This document shows positions 52,330-62,505 of a stretch of 64,000 nucleotides of DNA, one piece after another. The stretch covers positions 107,168-171,167 of the forward strand of contig JAFAMD010000055.1 of NCBI GenBank assembly GCA_019233755.1, read 5' to 3'. Origin of the DNA: Acidobacteriaceae bacterium (GTDB lineage Bacteria; Acidobacteriota; Terriglobia; Bryobacterales; Bryobacteraceae). Below the pieces are notes generated by a model, which worked only from the letters and a program-made list of their open reading frames with translations, did no database searches and had not been told where the DNA came from. A program made the translations under genes and the position numbers. Numbering within the stretch: the first letter of the stretch is position 1; each line of letters begins with the position of its first letter.

Positions 52330-53766
52330 CTATTTGTACGTGATCGTGCTCTCGCCGGTGTATCGGTGATAATTCCGAAAGTCAGTCGAATTTTTGGTGC
52401 AGATCGGTGATCCTCGCTGGCATGCCAGGTTGTCTGCATGCGCGGGCAGCAGGTATTTTGCTGTACCCAGCGAGACCTCGTCATAATCCACCGCCCACTG
52501 GATCGAATCGAGCGGAAAATCCTCCGGCACCTTGTCAGCCTCCATCTCGATCCGCCTCACCTCTGCAGTGATCTTGTCGATCCACACGCTGCCGCTGTAT
52601 CCGGGCCGCAGCGCCTGCCCGCCGATTTTGATGTACCAGTCTGAGTAGCGCAGCGGCACTTTGAAATCGTAAACCGCCGCCGGGTTCCCGTTAATCGTCG
52701 TTGACTGCACCAGCTTGAACTCTGCCTGACTTCGTTCCGAAAACAGGCTGCGCAGCGTGCTTGCGAACTCGCCCGTTGATGTGGAGCCGCCCAGCTCCAT
52801 CATGCTCTTGTTGGTCCGCTTGCCGCCCACCGTGATCTCTTTGTATTCTTCTTTTCCGTCCTCGTAGACAACCTTTGCCGTGACAACATCCAGCGGTTCC
52901 CATCCGGTCGCGCGCGATCGTTCCATGTAGCGCGCCGTTACCTGCTCGCAGACATAATTCGGGAGTCCTTGCGTGAACGTCTCTGCCCATTCCTTCGTTT
53001 TCTCGATAAGATCCTGCGAAGCGGGCCGCTTCACGGGCGCAGCCCCGTCGTCGATTGTGAAGTCGGAGGAATCATTCTGCGCGCTTGTCTTGGGAGCTGC
53101 CGGTGCCTGCGAGCTCTTGGAGGCGCTGTTGCTGGCGGTCTGGACAGGCGAGCTGCCGCCGTCGTCGTTGGTAGGCAGGCTTGTCGGTTTTCCATGCCGC
53201 AGTACCGGCTTGTCCGGCGGTTCATTTGTGTCCTTCAGAATCGTCGGCCTGGTCAGCATCTCATCATCGGCCGCATTACCACCGGCGTTCGCTGCGGAGC
53301 CATTCGCCCCGCCTGCCCCGGTTCGCTCCGGTGCTTCGGGTGGCGCATCCTTCAGTAACTCCACCTTCACCGCGGTCAGATTCGCATCATTGTCTTCCGC
53401 AGCATCCACCCGCACCGTCGTCCGCGGAATGATCTTGTCAGGTGTGAGATCGTTGCCGGATCGCGTAAACTTTGTTTGCGAAGTCAACGCCAGGGTCAGT
53501 TCGCGGCCGTCATCGGTATCGATAACCAGCGTTTTGCCGTCGTTCGACACCGTTTTGCCTTCCTTGGTCATGGTTGGCTGCTGCGCCTCTGACTGCTTCT
53601 GATCCTTCTTGTGCCGGCGCGGCAGGGGAATTCCACTGCCGCCGCCCGGACCCTGGCCCGGCGGATAGCCCCCTCCGGGCGGATACTGTCCGGGATACTG
53701 AGCCGCGCCGGGAAAGCAAGTTCCAAGCCCGATCACCGCGAACACGAGAACAACTACTCTTCTCAT
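52330..53766 (-). CDS. Secreted protein of unknown function
   Basis: Protein of 478 residues with a signal peptide (VVVLVFAVIGLGTCFPGAAQ), a Pro/Gly/Tyr-rich segment (QYPPGGGYPPGQGPGGG), a small beta domain near residues 70-140 (KTLVIDTDDGRELTLAL ... TKFTRSGNDL, like DUF5666 metal-independent beta barrels), a low-complexity linker of Ala/Ser/Pro, and a C-terminal domain of about 220 residues (LPNYVCEQVTARYMERS ... YSGSVWIDKITAEVRRIEME) found in many acidobacterial secreted proteins. No enzymatic residues recognised. It lies 42 bases downstream of the type III PKS. Confidence 0.75.
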   Translation of the reverse strand: MRRVVVLVFAVIGLGTCFPGAAQYPGQYPPGGGYPPGQGPGGGSGIPLPRRHKKDQKQSEAQQPTMTKEGKTVSNDGKTLVIDTDDGRELTLALTSQTKFTRSGNDLTPDKIIPRTTVRVDAAEDNDANLTAVKVELLKDAPPEAPERTGAGGANGSAANAGGNAADDEMLTRPTILKDTNEPPDKPVLRHGKPTSLPTNDDGGSSPVQTASNSASKSSQAPAAPKTSAQNDSSDFTIDDGAAPVKRPASQDLIEKTKEWAETFTQGLPNYVCEQVTARYMERSRATGWEPLDVVTAKVVYEDGKEEYKEITVGGKRTNKSMMELGGSTSTGEFASTLRSLFSERSQAEFKLVQSTTINGNPAAVYDFKVPLRYSDWYIKIGGQALRPGYSGSVWIDKITAEVRRIEMEADKVPEDFPLDSIQWAVDYDEVSLGTAKYLLPAHADNLACQRGSPICTKNSTDFRNYHRYTGESTITYK

Positions 53767-53808
53767 GAAACCTTTTGACGCGGCTTTCTCGGCCGCAGGT
53801 TTCCGCGC

Positions 53809-54858
53809 CTACCACCGCAGCAGCAAAAGCTCCGAGCAGAAGCCCGGACCCATTGCCGCCATAACACCCCAAGTCCCCGGCTCGGGCCGCCGGTTCTTGA
53901 TGACTTCTTCCAGCACAAACAACACGGACGCCGACGACAGGTTTCCGGTCTTCCGCAGACACTCCCACGAAGCATCGAGTGCTCCGTTGGTCAATCCCAG
54001 GGCTGCTTCCGTCGACTCCAGCACCTTCGGGCCTCCCGTATGTATCACCCAGCTCCCGATGTCATTTCTGGTCAGCCCGTGTTCGGCCAGGAACTCATCG
54101 GTGTCACGGCCCAGATTCTCCAGCACCACCGTCGGAACGTCCCGTGACAGGACAATCTTAAACCCTTTCTCGGAGATGTCCCAACCCATCACGTACTCTG
54201 TCTGGGGATAAAAGGTCGAACGCGTCGCAACCACCTGTGGACCGTCCGCGGCGTCTCTTTCCGCGCCCGAAACAATCACGGCAGCCGCGCCGTCCCCGAA
54301 CAATCCGCTGCTGATCAGGTTGGCCGGCGAAAGGTCGTCCTGCTGCACCGTCAGCGAGCACAGCTCAACGGAAAGAAGCAGCGCTGCTTCGCCCGGAAAG
54401 GCTTTCACGTAGTCCGCCGCTCTCGCCACGCCGGCTGCGCCCGCCACGCATCCCAGGCCGAAGATCGGGATCCTCTTCATATGCGGGTTCAAACCCATGC
54501 GATTAATCAGCTTCGCCTCTACAGACGGGCTGGCGATTCCGGTGATCGAAACAAAAAAAGCCGCCCCGATGTCTTTGGGGCCAACGCCTGCCCGCTGCAT
54601 CGCCAGGCAGGTCGCTTTTTGGCCCAGTTCCACTGCGGCCTCGATCCAGCGATCGTTTGCTTCTCCCCAATTCTTGAACGGATACGATTCAATCGGTAGC
54701 GCCAGGTAGCGCCCGTTCACCTGGGTTGCCGCGTGCAGGCGTTCCAGTACTTCGAACCGCTCCAGTCTTCGCCCCCAATACCGCCGAAAGGCTTCAATCA
54801 ACACTGCCTGAGGGTAATAGTGTTCCGGGAGAGCGCTTGCCGCGCTGCTGATTCGCAT
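53809..54858 (-). CDS. Type III polyketide synthase (chalcone/alkylresorcinol synthase-like)
   Basis: Thiolase-fold protein of 349 residues with the full catalytic triad: Cys137 in IFGLGCVAGAAG, His273 in WVIHTGGPKVLE and Asn306 in KTGNLSSASVLF, plus MAAMGPGFCSELLLL at the end. Such enzymes extend an acyl-CoA with malonyl-CoA units and cyclise the chain to pyrones or resorcinols. ATG 54858 has AGGAAG six bases upstream; an earlier in-frame start at 54924 would overlap the promoter region of the divergent gene. No methyltransferase or oxidase partner is next to it, so the product cannot be inferred. Confidence 0.92.
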   Translation of the reverse strand: MRISSAASALPEHYYPQAVLIEAFRRYWGRRLERFEVLERLHAATQVNGRYLALPIESYPFKNWGEANDRWIEAAVELGQKATCLAMQRAGVGPKDIGAAFFVSITGIASPSVEAKLINRMGLNPHMKRIPIFGLGCVAGAAGVARAADYVKAFPGEAALLLSVELCSLTVQQDDLSPANLISSGLFGDGAAAVIVSGAERDAADGPQVVATRSTFYPQTEYVMGWDISEKGFKIVLSRDVPTVVLENLGRDTDEFLAEHGLTRNDIGSWVIHTGGPKVLESTEAALGLTNGALDASWECLRKTGNLSSASVLFVLEEVIKNRRPEPGTWGVMAAMGPGFCSELLLLRW

Positions 54859-54926
54859 AGAAAGCTTCCTATCAGTATCTAACGCATCTGTAAAGTATCG
54901 CAGTCGCGGGCCGATAAGAGCCATGG

Positions 54927-57900
54927 ATGCTTCCGCTGCGACCGCGCTGGCTCGCTCTTATACTGGGCGTAATTTTGTTTCCGCTTCCGTCCCGGGCGCA
55001 GCGCTACACCTTCAAGGATTACCTGGACGGCCTCGGTAATCTGAGCGTTGATTGCCTGGCCCAGGATCAAGCCGGGTTCCTCTGGGTGGGTACTCAAAGC
55101 GGCCTGTTCCGCTACGATGGTTCCCGGTTTATCGAATTCGGCCGCGCCGAAGGGCTGCCGGGCCGCTGGATTCGATCTCTCGTGGAAGACCCATCCGGAC
55201 GGCTCTGGGTCGGCACCTCGGACGGTCTCGCCTATCAGACTTCCGCAGGCCGCTTCGCAGCCGTGCAGTTTGAAGGGAAAGATCTCCGTATTCCCTTCAA
55301 TTCAGCGCTCTCTGCCGGCCCGGACGGGCTCGTCTTCGCGGTCACCCAATTGGGCCTGTTAGCGATGTCATCGAGCGATCATGGGCGCACCTGGCACGCG
55401 AACCGTTTCCTCGCTGAGCGTAAATTCGCGGCAAACGCCCTCCACAGCGTGCTTGCCGGCGGTGGGCGATCTGTCACGTTCGGTTGCGGCGACGGTATTT
55501 GTAGCGTTCACGGGGAATACGTCGCGAGATGGGGCCCCTCAGATGGGCTTCCAAAGGATACCTGGAGCACGTTGCTTCGCACTCGTGGCGGCGTCCTATG
55601 GGCGCGTGGGCAAAGGCATGTAGCGGTCTTCGTCCCCCAGAAACAGCGTTTCGAAAGCCGCGATCTCCCCGCGCCTCCGGCCAGCGAGAATTATCTCCCG
55701 CTTGCCGAGGATCCGCAGGGCCGTATTCTTGCCGGCATTGAGCCCGGCGTTGCCCGCTACCAAAACGGCTGGTGGGATGTAATCTCCGCCGCCAACGGCT
55801 TTTCGACTGCCTCCATTTCTGCCATCCTCATCGACCGCGAAGGGCTCGCCTGGTTCGGACTCGCTGGCCAGGGGCTCCGCAAATGGGTCGGTTATGACGA
55901 ATGGGAGCATTGGACGACCGCGCAAGGCTTGCGCTCGAATCAGACCTGGGCGATCCTTCGCGATGCCGTGGGACGCGTCTGGTTGGGCGAGGAACACGGA
56001 GTGTTCGTTCGAATGCCTGGCGAGGTGTCGTTCCATGCCTGGACCTCTCGCGGCGTGAATACGAACCGCTGCCGCTCCTTTGCCGAATCGCAAGACGGTC
56101 ACCTGTGGATCGGCACCGGGAATGGCGACCTCATCGAAGTCGATGAAAAGAATTTCTCGACCCGGCGCTTTCAGGTTCCCGCCGTTACCCGCGTCCTGGT
56201 CGACTCGAAGAATCGGGTCTGGGCAGCCACGTCCAAGGGGCTTTTTCTGGGCAGCGACGCAGCCGGTTCGCGCCGCTTCGCACCGGTTCCCTACGCTCCG
56301 CTCGCCTCCGGCAACGTCCCGGACGTAGCGCTGGGTCGCGAAAGTCAGGTCTGGGCCATTTCAGACCGTGATCTGTTCCGTTTTGACGCCGGCAAGTGGA
56401 CGCATTTCGATGTCTCTTTCGCGAAATTGGGTTCCGATCTCGATGACATCGCCATCGACCATCCCGGCAATATCTGGCTCGAGGGTGTTGGCTACGGCGC
56501 TGCCCGCCTTGAGGTCAGCAGGGACAGCGTGGTACGCGTCGAACACCCGCATTTGGCTTCCCACGAAGTTCTTTTCTTGAATGTCGACAGGCGAGGCTGG
56601 GTCTGGGCCGGCGAGGACAACGGCGTGGAAGTTTTCGATGGAAGTGTCTGGCGCCGCTACACAACCGATGACGGTCTGATCTGGAACGATATCGATTCGA
56701 AAGCCTTCTTCGAAGACCGCGACGGCTCCGTGTGGATCGGGACCAGCGGTGGCGTTTCGCATCTGTGGGTTTCCGCTCGCCCCGCCGTCCCGCCACCCCC
56801 GCGCTTTGTTCGCGCGCTGTACGGGGACAAAGAGATACCACGCGCGGATCGGGCGGCGGCCAGCCTCATGTGGAGGGGACATCCCGCCAGTATCGAACTC
56901 GCCTGTCTGAGTTTTCGAAACGAAAACGCGATCCGCTTTCGCTATCGCCTGCTCGGCCTCGAGGAGGAGTGGGTCGAAACGTCCCAACGCGAGGTCCGCT
57001 ATCCCAGTCTTGCTTCCGGATCGTATCGATTCGAGGCTATGGCTTTCGATACCAGTGCCGGCCGGACCTCGGAGATCCGTTCGTTCCCGCTGCAGATTGC
57101 ACCGCCCTGGTGGGGCACCAAGAGTTTTCTTGCCTTGGTGTCCCTCACCGTCATCGGCCTTTGCATTCTGATCGGTCGCTGGCGAGTCGCGCTATTTGTC
57201 GAGCGCCAGCGCGAGCTCGAGCGCCTTGTCGCCGAACGCACCGAAGAAATCGACCGCCGGCTTGCCGAGCAGGAATTGCTCAAAGCGGAAGCCGTTCGCG
57301 CGAACCGCGCCAAGAGCGAGTTTCTCGCCATCATGAGCCATGAAATCCGCACGCCCATGAACGGTGTCATCGGCATGACCCGCCTGTTGCTCGATACGCC
57401 TTTGCGCAGCGAGCAGCTCGAGTATGTCTCGGCGATCCGCGAATCCGGCTCCGCGCTGCTATCCATCATCAACGAGATTCTCGATTTCTCGAAGATCGAG
57501 GCCGGTAAGCTCACACTGGAAAGCACGCCTTTCCAACTGCAGCCGGTCGTTCGCGAAACCGCAGGGCTGATCGCCGAAACCGCCCGGCGAAAGAAACTGA
57601 AGGTCCTCATTCACTTCGATGCTGGTCTCCCGCACTGGCTCATCGGCGATCCGGTTCGCCTCCGGCAGATCCTCCTCAATCTCCTGTCGAACGCGGTCAA
57701 ATTCACCGATATCGGCGAGATCGCCATCCGGATCCGTCTCGAAGCTGGAACGCAAGCTGGCCTCGTGGCGCTCCGCTTCTCGGTAACCGATAGCGGCATC
57801 GGAATTCCCGTCGAAGCACAATCGCGGCTGTTCCAGAGCTTCACGCAGGCAGATCAATCCACCACTCGCCGTTACGGTGGAACCGGCCTCGGTCTGGCCA

Positions 57901-58481
57901 TATCCAAACAACTTGTCGAGCTCATGGGCGGCTCCATTGGGCTCGAAAGTGAGCCCGGTCGTGGCAGCACATTCTGGTTCACCGTCAAGCTGCGCGAGGC
58001 CGAGGCGCCGCTCGAAGAAGAACCGTCCAGGCTCCATCGCCCCGCCGCCAACTCCCAGGTCAGGCGTCGGGTGCTCGTCGCGGAAGACAATCCCATCAAC
58101 CAGAAAGTGGCGCGCCATCTTCTCACGAATCTCGGTTATGACGTGGAAATCGTCGAAAACGGTGCCCAAGCCGTCGAACGCGTTCAACAGAACCGTTACG
58201 ACGTCATCCTCATGGATTGCCAGATGCCTGTCCTCGATGGTTTTGCCGCCACTTCGCAGATTCGCGAGCTGCAGCAGGACGGATCCCGCACGCCGATCAT
58301 TGCCGTCACCGCAAATGCATTCGCGGGAGAGCGCGACAAGTGTCTCGCCGCCGGCATGGATGACTATGTCCCGAAGCCTGTTACACCGGACGCCCTCGAC
58401 AAAACCATCCGTAAATGGCTCGCCCCTGCCGCGCCCGTTCTTGCCCCAAACTTGCCTGATCCCAGCCTGAACGCCGTCTGA
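54927..58481 (+). CDS. Hybrid two-component sensor histidine kinase/response regulator with beta-propeller sensor
   Basis: Protein of 1184 residues. Signal peptide ([18 protein letters not shown]), about 14 two-component-propeller repeats ([20 protein letters not shown] type) to about residue 630, a Y_Y_Y domain ([25 protein letters not shown]), one membrane helix ([18 protein letters not shown]), a HisKA domain with His805 in [10 protein letters not shown], a HATPase domain ([29 protein letters not shown]), and a receiver domain with Asp1097 in ILMDCQMP. Propeller sensors of this type often sense periplasmic glycans or their breakdown products. No target gene is obvious nearby; it is divergent from the PKS by 68 bases. 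Confidence 0.95.
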   Translation: MLPLRPRWLALILGVILFPLPSRAQRYTFKDYLDGLGNLSVDCLAQDQAGFLWVGTQSGLFRYDGSRFIEFGRAEGLPGRWIRSLVEDPSGRLWVGTSDGLAYQTSAGRFAAVQFEGKDLRIPFNSALSAGPDGLVFAVTQLGLLAMSSSDHGRTWHANRFLAERKFAANALHSVLAGGGRSVTFGCGDGICSVHGEYVARWGPSDGLPKDTWSTLLRTRGGVLWARGQRHVAVFVPQKQRFESRDLPAPPASENYLPLAEDPQGRILAGIEPGVARYQNGWWDVISAANGFSTASISAILIDREGLAWFGLAGQGLRKWVGYDEWEHWTTAQGLRSNQTWAILRDAVGRVWLGEEHGVFVRMPGEVSFHAWTSRGVNTNRCRSFAESQDGHLWIGTGNGDLIEVDEKNFSTRRFQVPAVTRVLVDSKNRVWAATSKGLFLGSDAAGSRRFAPVPYAPLASGNVPDVALGRESQVWAISDRDLFRFDAGKWTHFDVSFAKLGSDLDDIAIDHPGNIWLEGVGYGAARLEVSRDSVVRVEHPHLASHEVLFLNVDRRGWVWAGEDNGVEVFDGSVWRRYTTDDGLIWNDIDSKAFFEDRDGSVWIGTSGGVSHLWVSARPAVPPPPRFVRALYGDKEIPRADRAAASLMWRGHPASIELACLSFRNENAIRFRYRLLGLEEEWVETSQREVRYPSLASGSYRFEAMAFDTSAGRTSEIRSFPLQIAPPWWGTKSFLALVSLTVIGLCILIGRWRVALFVERQRELERLVAERTEEIDRRLAEQELLKAEAVRANRAKSEFLAIMSHEIRTPMNGVIGMTRLLLDTPLRSEQLEYVSAIRESGSALLSIINEILDFSKIEAGKLTLESTPFQLQPVVRETAGLIAETARRKKLKVLIHFDAGLPHWLIGDPVRLRQILLNLLSNAVKFTDIGEIAIRIRLEAGTQAGLVALRFSVTDSGIGIPVEAQSRLFQSFTQADQSTTRRYGGTGLGLAISKQLVELMGGSIGLESEPGRGSTFWFTVKLREAEAPLEEEPSRLHRPAANSQVRRRVLVAEDNPINQKVARHLLTNLGYDVEIVENGAQAVERVQQNRYDVILMDCQMPVLDGFAATSQIRELQQDGSRTPIIAVTANAFAGERDKCLAAGMDDYVPKPVTPDALDKTIRKWLAPAAPVLAPNLPDPSLNAV

Positions 58482-58551
58482 GCGGCACCCCCGTCCCGCC
58501 TCAGAATTCGCCCGCCTGAGAGTTCAACCCCCGCGGCCCCACCTATTCCAC

Positions 58552-59712
58552 GTGTCGGCTGCTGTCCTTACTCAAGAAGACATCCTCCACTGGCTTGCGC
58601 TCCGCCTGGTGCCTGGTCTGGGCGCTATCAGCAGCCTCCGGCTGATCCAAAGCCTCAAATCGCCGCAGGCCATTTTCCGCGCCTCTGCCTCCGAACTCGA
58701 GGCGCTCGGCCTCAGCCCCGGCCAGGCTCGCAGCATCTCGAGCGGCTGCTCATTCGATGACGCGCTCGATCAGCAACAAAAGGCGTTGAACGCAGGCGTT
58801 GCCGTCCTCTCCATCCAGGACCCGCGCTATCCGCCGCGCTTTCGTGAGATCTTCGACCCGCCCCTGGTCCTGTTTGCCCTAGGCAACACCGACCTGCTCT
58901 TGTCGCACTCCATCGCGATCGTTGGCACCCGCCGGCCTACTCCCTACGGCATCGCTGCGGCCGAACGGCTTGCGGCGGATCTTTCGAAGGCTGGCCTGAC
59001 CATCGTCAGCGGCATGGCCAGCGGTATCGATACCGCTGCTCATCAAGCCGCTCTTGGCGAGAATGGCTCTACTATCGCCGTCTTCGGATGCGGTGTGGAC
59101 GTTCTCTATCCCGCGAGCAACCGTAAGCTCTACGACAGTATCGCCCGAGCAGGTCTGCTTGTATCCGAATTCCCTATGGGAGCGCCCGCCTATCCCCAGA
59201 ACTTCCCCATCCGGAACAGGATTGTCAGTGGTCTCTCATTAGGTGTCATCATCGTCGAAGGCGCCCAGTACAGCGGCTCCGCAATCACCGCCAGGCTGGC
59301 TATGGATCAGGGCAGGGAAGTCTTCGCGGTTCCCGGAAACATCACATCAAAGATGAGCTGGGGACCCAACCTTCTCATCAAAGAAGGGGGAGCCAAGCTC
59401 GTCCAGGAATGGAGTGACGTGACCAACGAACTCCCGGAAGCCGTGCGCTGCGACCTGGTCCGCAAAGCCCAACAGGAAGTCTTGCCGGGAACCCTCGGAA
59501 CAGGCGCGCCCTCCGGCCCGGAAGAACCTCTGAAAGCCCTCGCCCGCAAGCTGCTCAATCAGTTGCAAGTCGATGTTCCACAACAACTTGATTCGCTGCT
59601 TGAAACTTTCGATGGAGTCTCCTCATCAGAGATGATCAGCGCGCTATTCGATTTGGAAATGTCTGGTCTGATACGCCAGCTTCCTGGAAAGCACTTCGTC
59701 AGGGTGTGGTAA
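58552..59712 (+). CDS. dprA: DNA processing protein DprA/Smf
   Basis: Protein of 386 residues: an N-terminal helical/SAM-like part (VPGLGAISSLRLIQSL), the Rossmann-like DprA core (IAIVGTRRPTPYGIAAAERLA, IVSGMASGIDTAAHQAAL, AVFGCGVDVLYP, SEFPMGAPAYPQNFPIRNRIVSGLS, VVEGAQYSGSAITA) and a C-terminal winged helix (FDGVSSSEMISALFDLEMSGLIRQL). DprA binds incoming single-stranded DNA and loads RecA during transformation. GTG start. Followed after 76 bases by topA, a pairing seen in many bacteria. Confidence 0.96.
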   Translation: MSAAVLTQEDILHWLALRLVPGLGAISSLRLIQSLKSPQAIFRASASELEALGLSPGQARSISSGCSFDDALDQQQKALNAGVAVLSIQDPRYPPRFREIFDPPLVLFALGNTDLLLSHSIAIVGTRRPTPYGIAAAERLAADLSKAGLTIVSGMASGIDTAAHQAALGENGSTIAVFGCGVDVLYPASNRKLYDSIARAGLLVSEFPMGAPAYPQNFPIRNRIVSGLSLGVIIVEGAQYSGSAITARLAMDQGREVFAVPGNITSKMSWGPNLLIKEGGAKLVQEWSDVTNELPEAVRCDLVRKAQQEVLPGTLGTGAPSGPEEPLKALARKLLNQLQVDVPQQLDSLLETFDGVSSSEMISALFDLEMSGLIRQLPGKHFVRVW

Positions 59713-59788
59713 AAAGGGTAGCGTTCTCGACGGGTTCACGCGGGGTGGGCTCGCACATCGATCTGAAACTCAGGTAACAAAGTAGGTT

Positions 59789-62224
59789 ATGGCTAAATCG
59801 CTCGTCATCGTTGAATCACCAGCGAAGGCGAAAACAATCGGAAAATATCTCGGCAAGCACTACGTCGTCAAGGCCTCGCTCGGCCACGTCAAAGACTTGC
59901 CCAAGAAGGACTTAGCAGTCGACGTTGAGCGCGATTTCACCCCTAAATACGAGGTTATCGAGGGGAAGAAAAAGCTCATCGCCGAGCTGAAGCAGGCCGC
60001 CAAGGGTGTCGATTCTGTCTATCTGGCAGCCGACCCTGATCGCGAAGGCGAAGCGATCTGCTGGCATCTCAAGGAAGAACTCGAGCCCAAGAAGGCGACC
60101 GACAAGCCGGCCATCTTCCGTGTGATGTTTAACGAAATCACCGCCAATGCCGTCAAAAAAGCCTTCGACAAGCCGCTGGCCGTTAACGTCAACCTCGTTG
60201 AGGCCCAGCAGGCGCGTCGCGTCCTCGACCGTCTGGTCGGCTACAAAATCTCCCCGCTGCTCTGGGACAAAGTCCGCCGCGGCCTTTCCGCCGGGCGTGT
60301 CCAGACCGTCGCCGTCCGTCTCATCGTCGAACGTGAGCGCGAAATTCGCGCCTTCCAGAAGCAGGAATACTGGACCATCGACGTTGCGCTCCACGCCAAA
60401 AAGCCCCCTTTGCTCACCGCCCGCCTGAACAAGCGCGGGACGGAAGCCCCCAAGATCGATAACGAGACCGCCGCGAAAGGCATCGTCGCCGATCTCGATG
60501 GCGCGGCCTATACCGTTAAATCGGTCGCGACGCGCGAGAAGCGCCGCAACGCGGTCCCGCCGTTCATCACTTCAACCCTCCAGCAGGAGTCCTCGCGCAA
60601 GCTGCGCTTCAGCGTCAAGCGCACCATGATGCTCGCTCAGGGCCTGTACGAAGGTAAGGAAATCGGCAAAGAAGGCGCCGTCGGTCTCATCACTTACATG
60701 CGTACCGACTCGACCCGCGTCTCCGATGACGCGCTCGCCGAGGTCCGCAACATGATCTCCGAGCGGTACGGCAAAGACTATCTCCCGGCCGCACCGAACG
60801 TCTACAAGACCAAAAAGGACGCTCAGGATGCGCACGAAGCCATCCGTCCGACCTCTGTTTTGCGAACTCCGGAGTCGCTGGAAAAGCATCTCGCGGAAGA
60901 CGAGCTCAAGCTCTATCGTCTAATCTGGATGCGTTTCGTCGCCTCGCAGATGAATCCGGCTCTGCTCGATCAGACCACCATCGACATCAACGCGGCGGGC
61001 AAGAGCGGCTCGCCCTACCTGTTCCGTGCCACCGGCAGCGTCCTCAAGTTCGACGGCTTCCTGAAGGTCTACGAAGAGGGAAAAGATCAGAAGGACGAAG
61101 AGGACGAGGATCTCAAACACAAGCTCCCCGCTGTCACCGAAGGCGAAGCTCTGCGCTTTAAGGAAATCATGCCGGAGCAGCACTTCACGGAGCCGCCTCC
61201 GCGCTACAACGAAGCCACCCTCGTCAAGAAGCTCGAAGCCGATGGTGTCGGCCGCCCCTCCACTTACGCCTCCATTCTGTCCACCATCCAGGATCGCGAG
61301 TACGTCAAGAAAGAGGGCGGAAAATTTGTCCCCACTGAGCTTGGCATGGTCGTCACAGACCTGCTCCTTGAGAGCTTCAACGACCTGTTCGATGTGAAGT
61401 ACACCGCTCGCATGGAAGAGGAGCTTGACGAGATCGAGGAAGGCAAGCTGGAATGGCGCGCCGCTATGGCCGAGTTCTACGACCGCTTTCAGAAGAACAT
61501 CGAGCATGCCGAGCGCCACATGGCCGACATCAAGCGCATGGAGAAGCCCACGGACCTCGTTTGCGAGAAGTGCGGCAAGCCCATGGTCATCAAGTGGGGC
61601 AAGCACGGCAGCTTCATCGCCTGCACCGGCTACCCCGAGTGCACCAATACGCGCGAACTTACGGTAGACCTGCCCGATGTGGATAAAGCCGATCTCACCG
61701 AGCAGGACGAGGCTGAGTATTGCGAGAACTGTGGCCGGCCCATGGTCCTCAAGAAGGGGCGCTTCGGCCAGTTCTATGCCTGCTCCGGCTATCCGGATTG
61801 CAAGACCACTAAGCAGATCGGCGGCGAGCAGCGCAAAGATATCCCGCTTGAAGAGAAGTGCCCGCAGTGCGACAGCAACCTGGTGCAGAAATTCGGCCGC
61901 TATGGCGAGTTCGTTGCCTGTAGCAATTACCCGAACTGCAAATACGTCAAGCAGAAGACGATTGGCGTCCCGTGCCCCAACTGCTCGGAAGGCGAAATCG
62001 TCGAACGGCGCTCCAAACGCGGCCGCACCTTCTACGGCTGCAATCGCTACCCCGATTGCGACTTTGTCGCCTGGGGCAAGCCCATTCCGGAGAAGTGTCC
62101 GGAATGCGGCAGCAGCTACCTGATCGAGAAGTACCTCAAAGCGGGTCCCGTCGCGCAGTGCCCGAACGGCGAGTGCAAATACAAGCACCCGCTCGAGGTC
62201 GCTGCCGAACCCAGCGTAGCCTGA
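59789..62224 (+). CDS. topA: DNA topoisomerase I with five C-terminal zinc ribbons
   Basis: Type IA topoisomerase of 811 residues. TOPRIM domain at the start (LVIVESPAKAKTIGKYLG, YLAADPDREGEAICWHL), conserved ARRVLDRLVGYKISPLLW, and catalytic Tyr303 in LITYMRTDSTRVSD. The C-terminal about 200 residues hold four canonical C4 zinc ribbons (CEKCG...CTGYPEC, CENCG...CSGYPDC, CPQCD...CSNYPNC, CPNCS...CNRYPDC) and a fifth, divergent one (CPECG...CPNGEC). It relaxes negative supercoils in the cytoplasm. Confidence 0.97.
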   Translation: MAKSLVIVESPAKAKTIGKYLGKHYVVKASLGHVKDLPKKDLAVDVERDFTPKYEVIEGKKKLIAELKQAAKGVDSVYLAADPDREGEAICWHLKEELEPKKATDKPAIFRVMFNEITANAVKKAFDKPLAVNVNLVEAQQARRVLDRLVGYKISPLLWDKVRRGLSAGRVQTVAVRLIVEREREIRAFQKQEYWTIDVALHAKKPPLLTARLNKRGTEAPKIDNETAAKGIVADLDGAAYTVKSVATREKRRNAVPPFITSTLQQESSRKLRFSVKRTMMLAQGLYEGKEIGKEGAVGLITYMRTDSTRVSDDALAEVRNMISERYGKDYLPAAPNVYKTKKDAQDAHEAIRPTSVLRTPESLEKHLAEDELKLYRLIWMRFVASQMNPALLDQTTIDINAAGKSGSPYLFRATGSVLKFDGFLKVYEEGKDQKDEEDEDLKHKLPAVTEGEALRFKEIMPEQHFTEPPPRYNEATLVKKLEADGVGRPSTYASILSTIQDREYVKKEGGKFVPTELGMVVTDLLLESFNDLFDVKYTARMEEELDEIEEGKLEWRAAMAEFYDRFQKNIEHAERHMADIKRMEKPTDLVCEKCGKPMVIKWGKHGSFIACTGYPECTNTRELTVDLPDVDKADLTEQDEAEYCENCGRPMVLKKGRFGQFYACSGYPDCKTTKQIGGEQRKDIPLEEKCPQCDSNLVQKFGRYGEFVACSNYPNCKYVKQKTIGVPCPNCSEGEIVERRSKRGRTFYGCNRYPDCDFVAWGKPIPEKCPECGSSYLIEKYLKAGPVAQCPNGECKYKHPLEVAAEPSVA

Positions 62225-62240
62225 ACAATCTTCTCCTTAC

Positions 62241-62282
62241 AAAAAAAAGCGCCGGCAGGGTATCCCCCGCTGGCGCTTTTTC
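62241..62282 (+). terminator. Intrinsic terminator after topA
   Basis: AAAAGCGCC-GGC pairs with GCTGGCGCTTTT (62245-62256 with 62269-62280) around a 12-base loop and is followed by T-rich sequence. It lies 20 bases after the topA stop and has A-run on the left side, so it may also act on antisense transcription. Confidence 0.85.
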
Positions 62283-62397
62283 CTTACGCCAGCCGTTCTC
62301 TCAAAAGATCAGCTTCAACGCCAGCTTCAGCCATCACGTATTTTTACTCATCAAACCGGCGCGACAACCCCACGATTCACCCTGTCAAAAGAAAGAA

Positions 62398-62454
62398 CTC
62401 TCCGGCCGAATACCGGCATCTAACGGCAGTTAGTAGGGGTTCTGTACCGGAGAG
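62398..62454 (+). other. Predicted branched RNA/DNA structure in the leader of the SYLF gene
   Basis: CTCTCCGG (62398-62405) can pair with CCGGAGAG (62447-62454). Inside lies a perfect hairpin, CTAAC-GGCA-GTTAG (62420-62433), and a weaker GCCG-N5-CGGC (sharing one base with the outer stem). This could be a three-way junction in the 5' leader, 52 bases before the ATG. It matches no riboswitch class I recognise. The rest of the gap 62283-62505 shows nothing else. Confidence 0.4.
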
Positions 62455-62505
62455 CAGCACGCGTATGCTGTTTCGCCAGAGTGCACCACGCATAAGGAGA
62501 AAACG

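Noticed and set aside
60920..62188. Minus-strand open frame of 422 codons opposite topA
   Set aside because: It mirrors the codon pattern of topA and its product is an Ala/Leu/Val-rich shadow with no domain.
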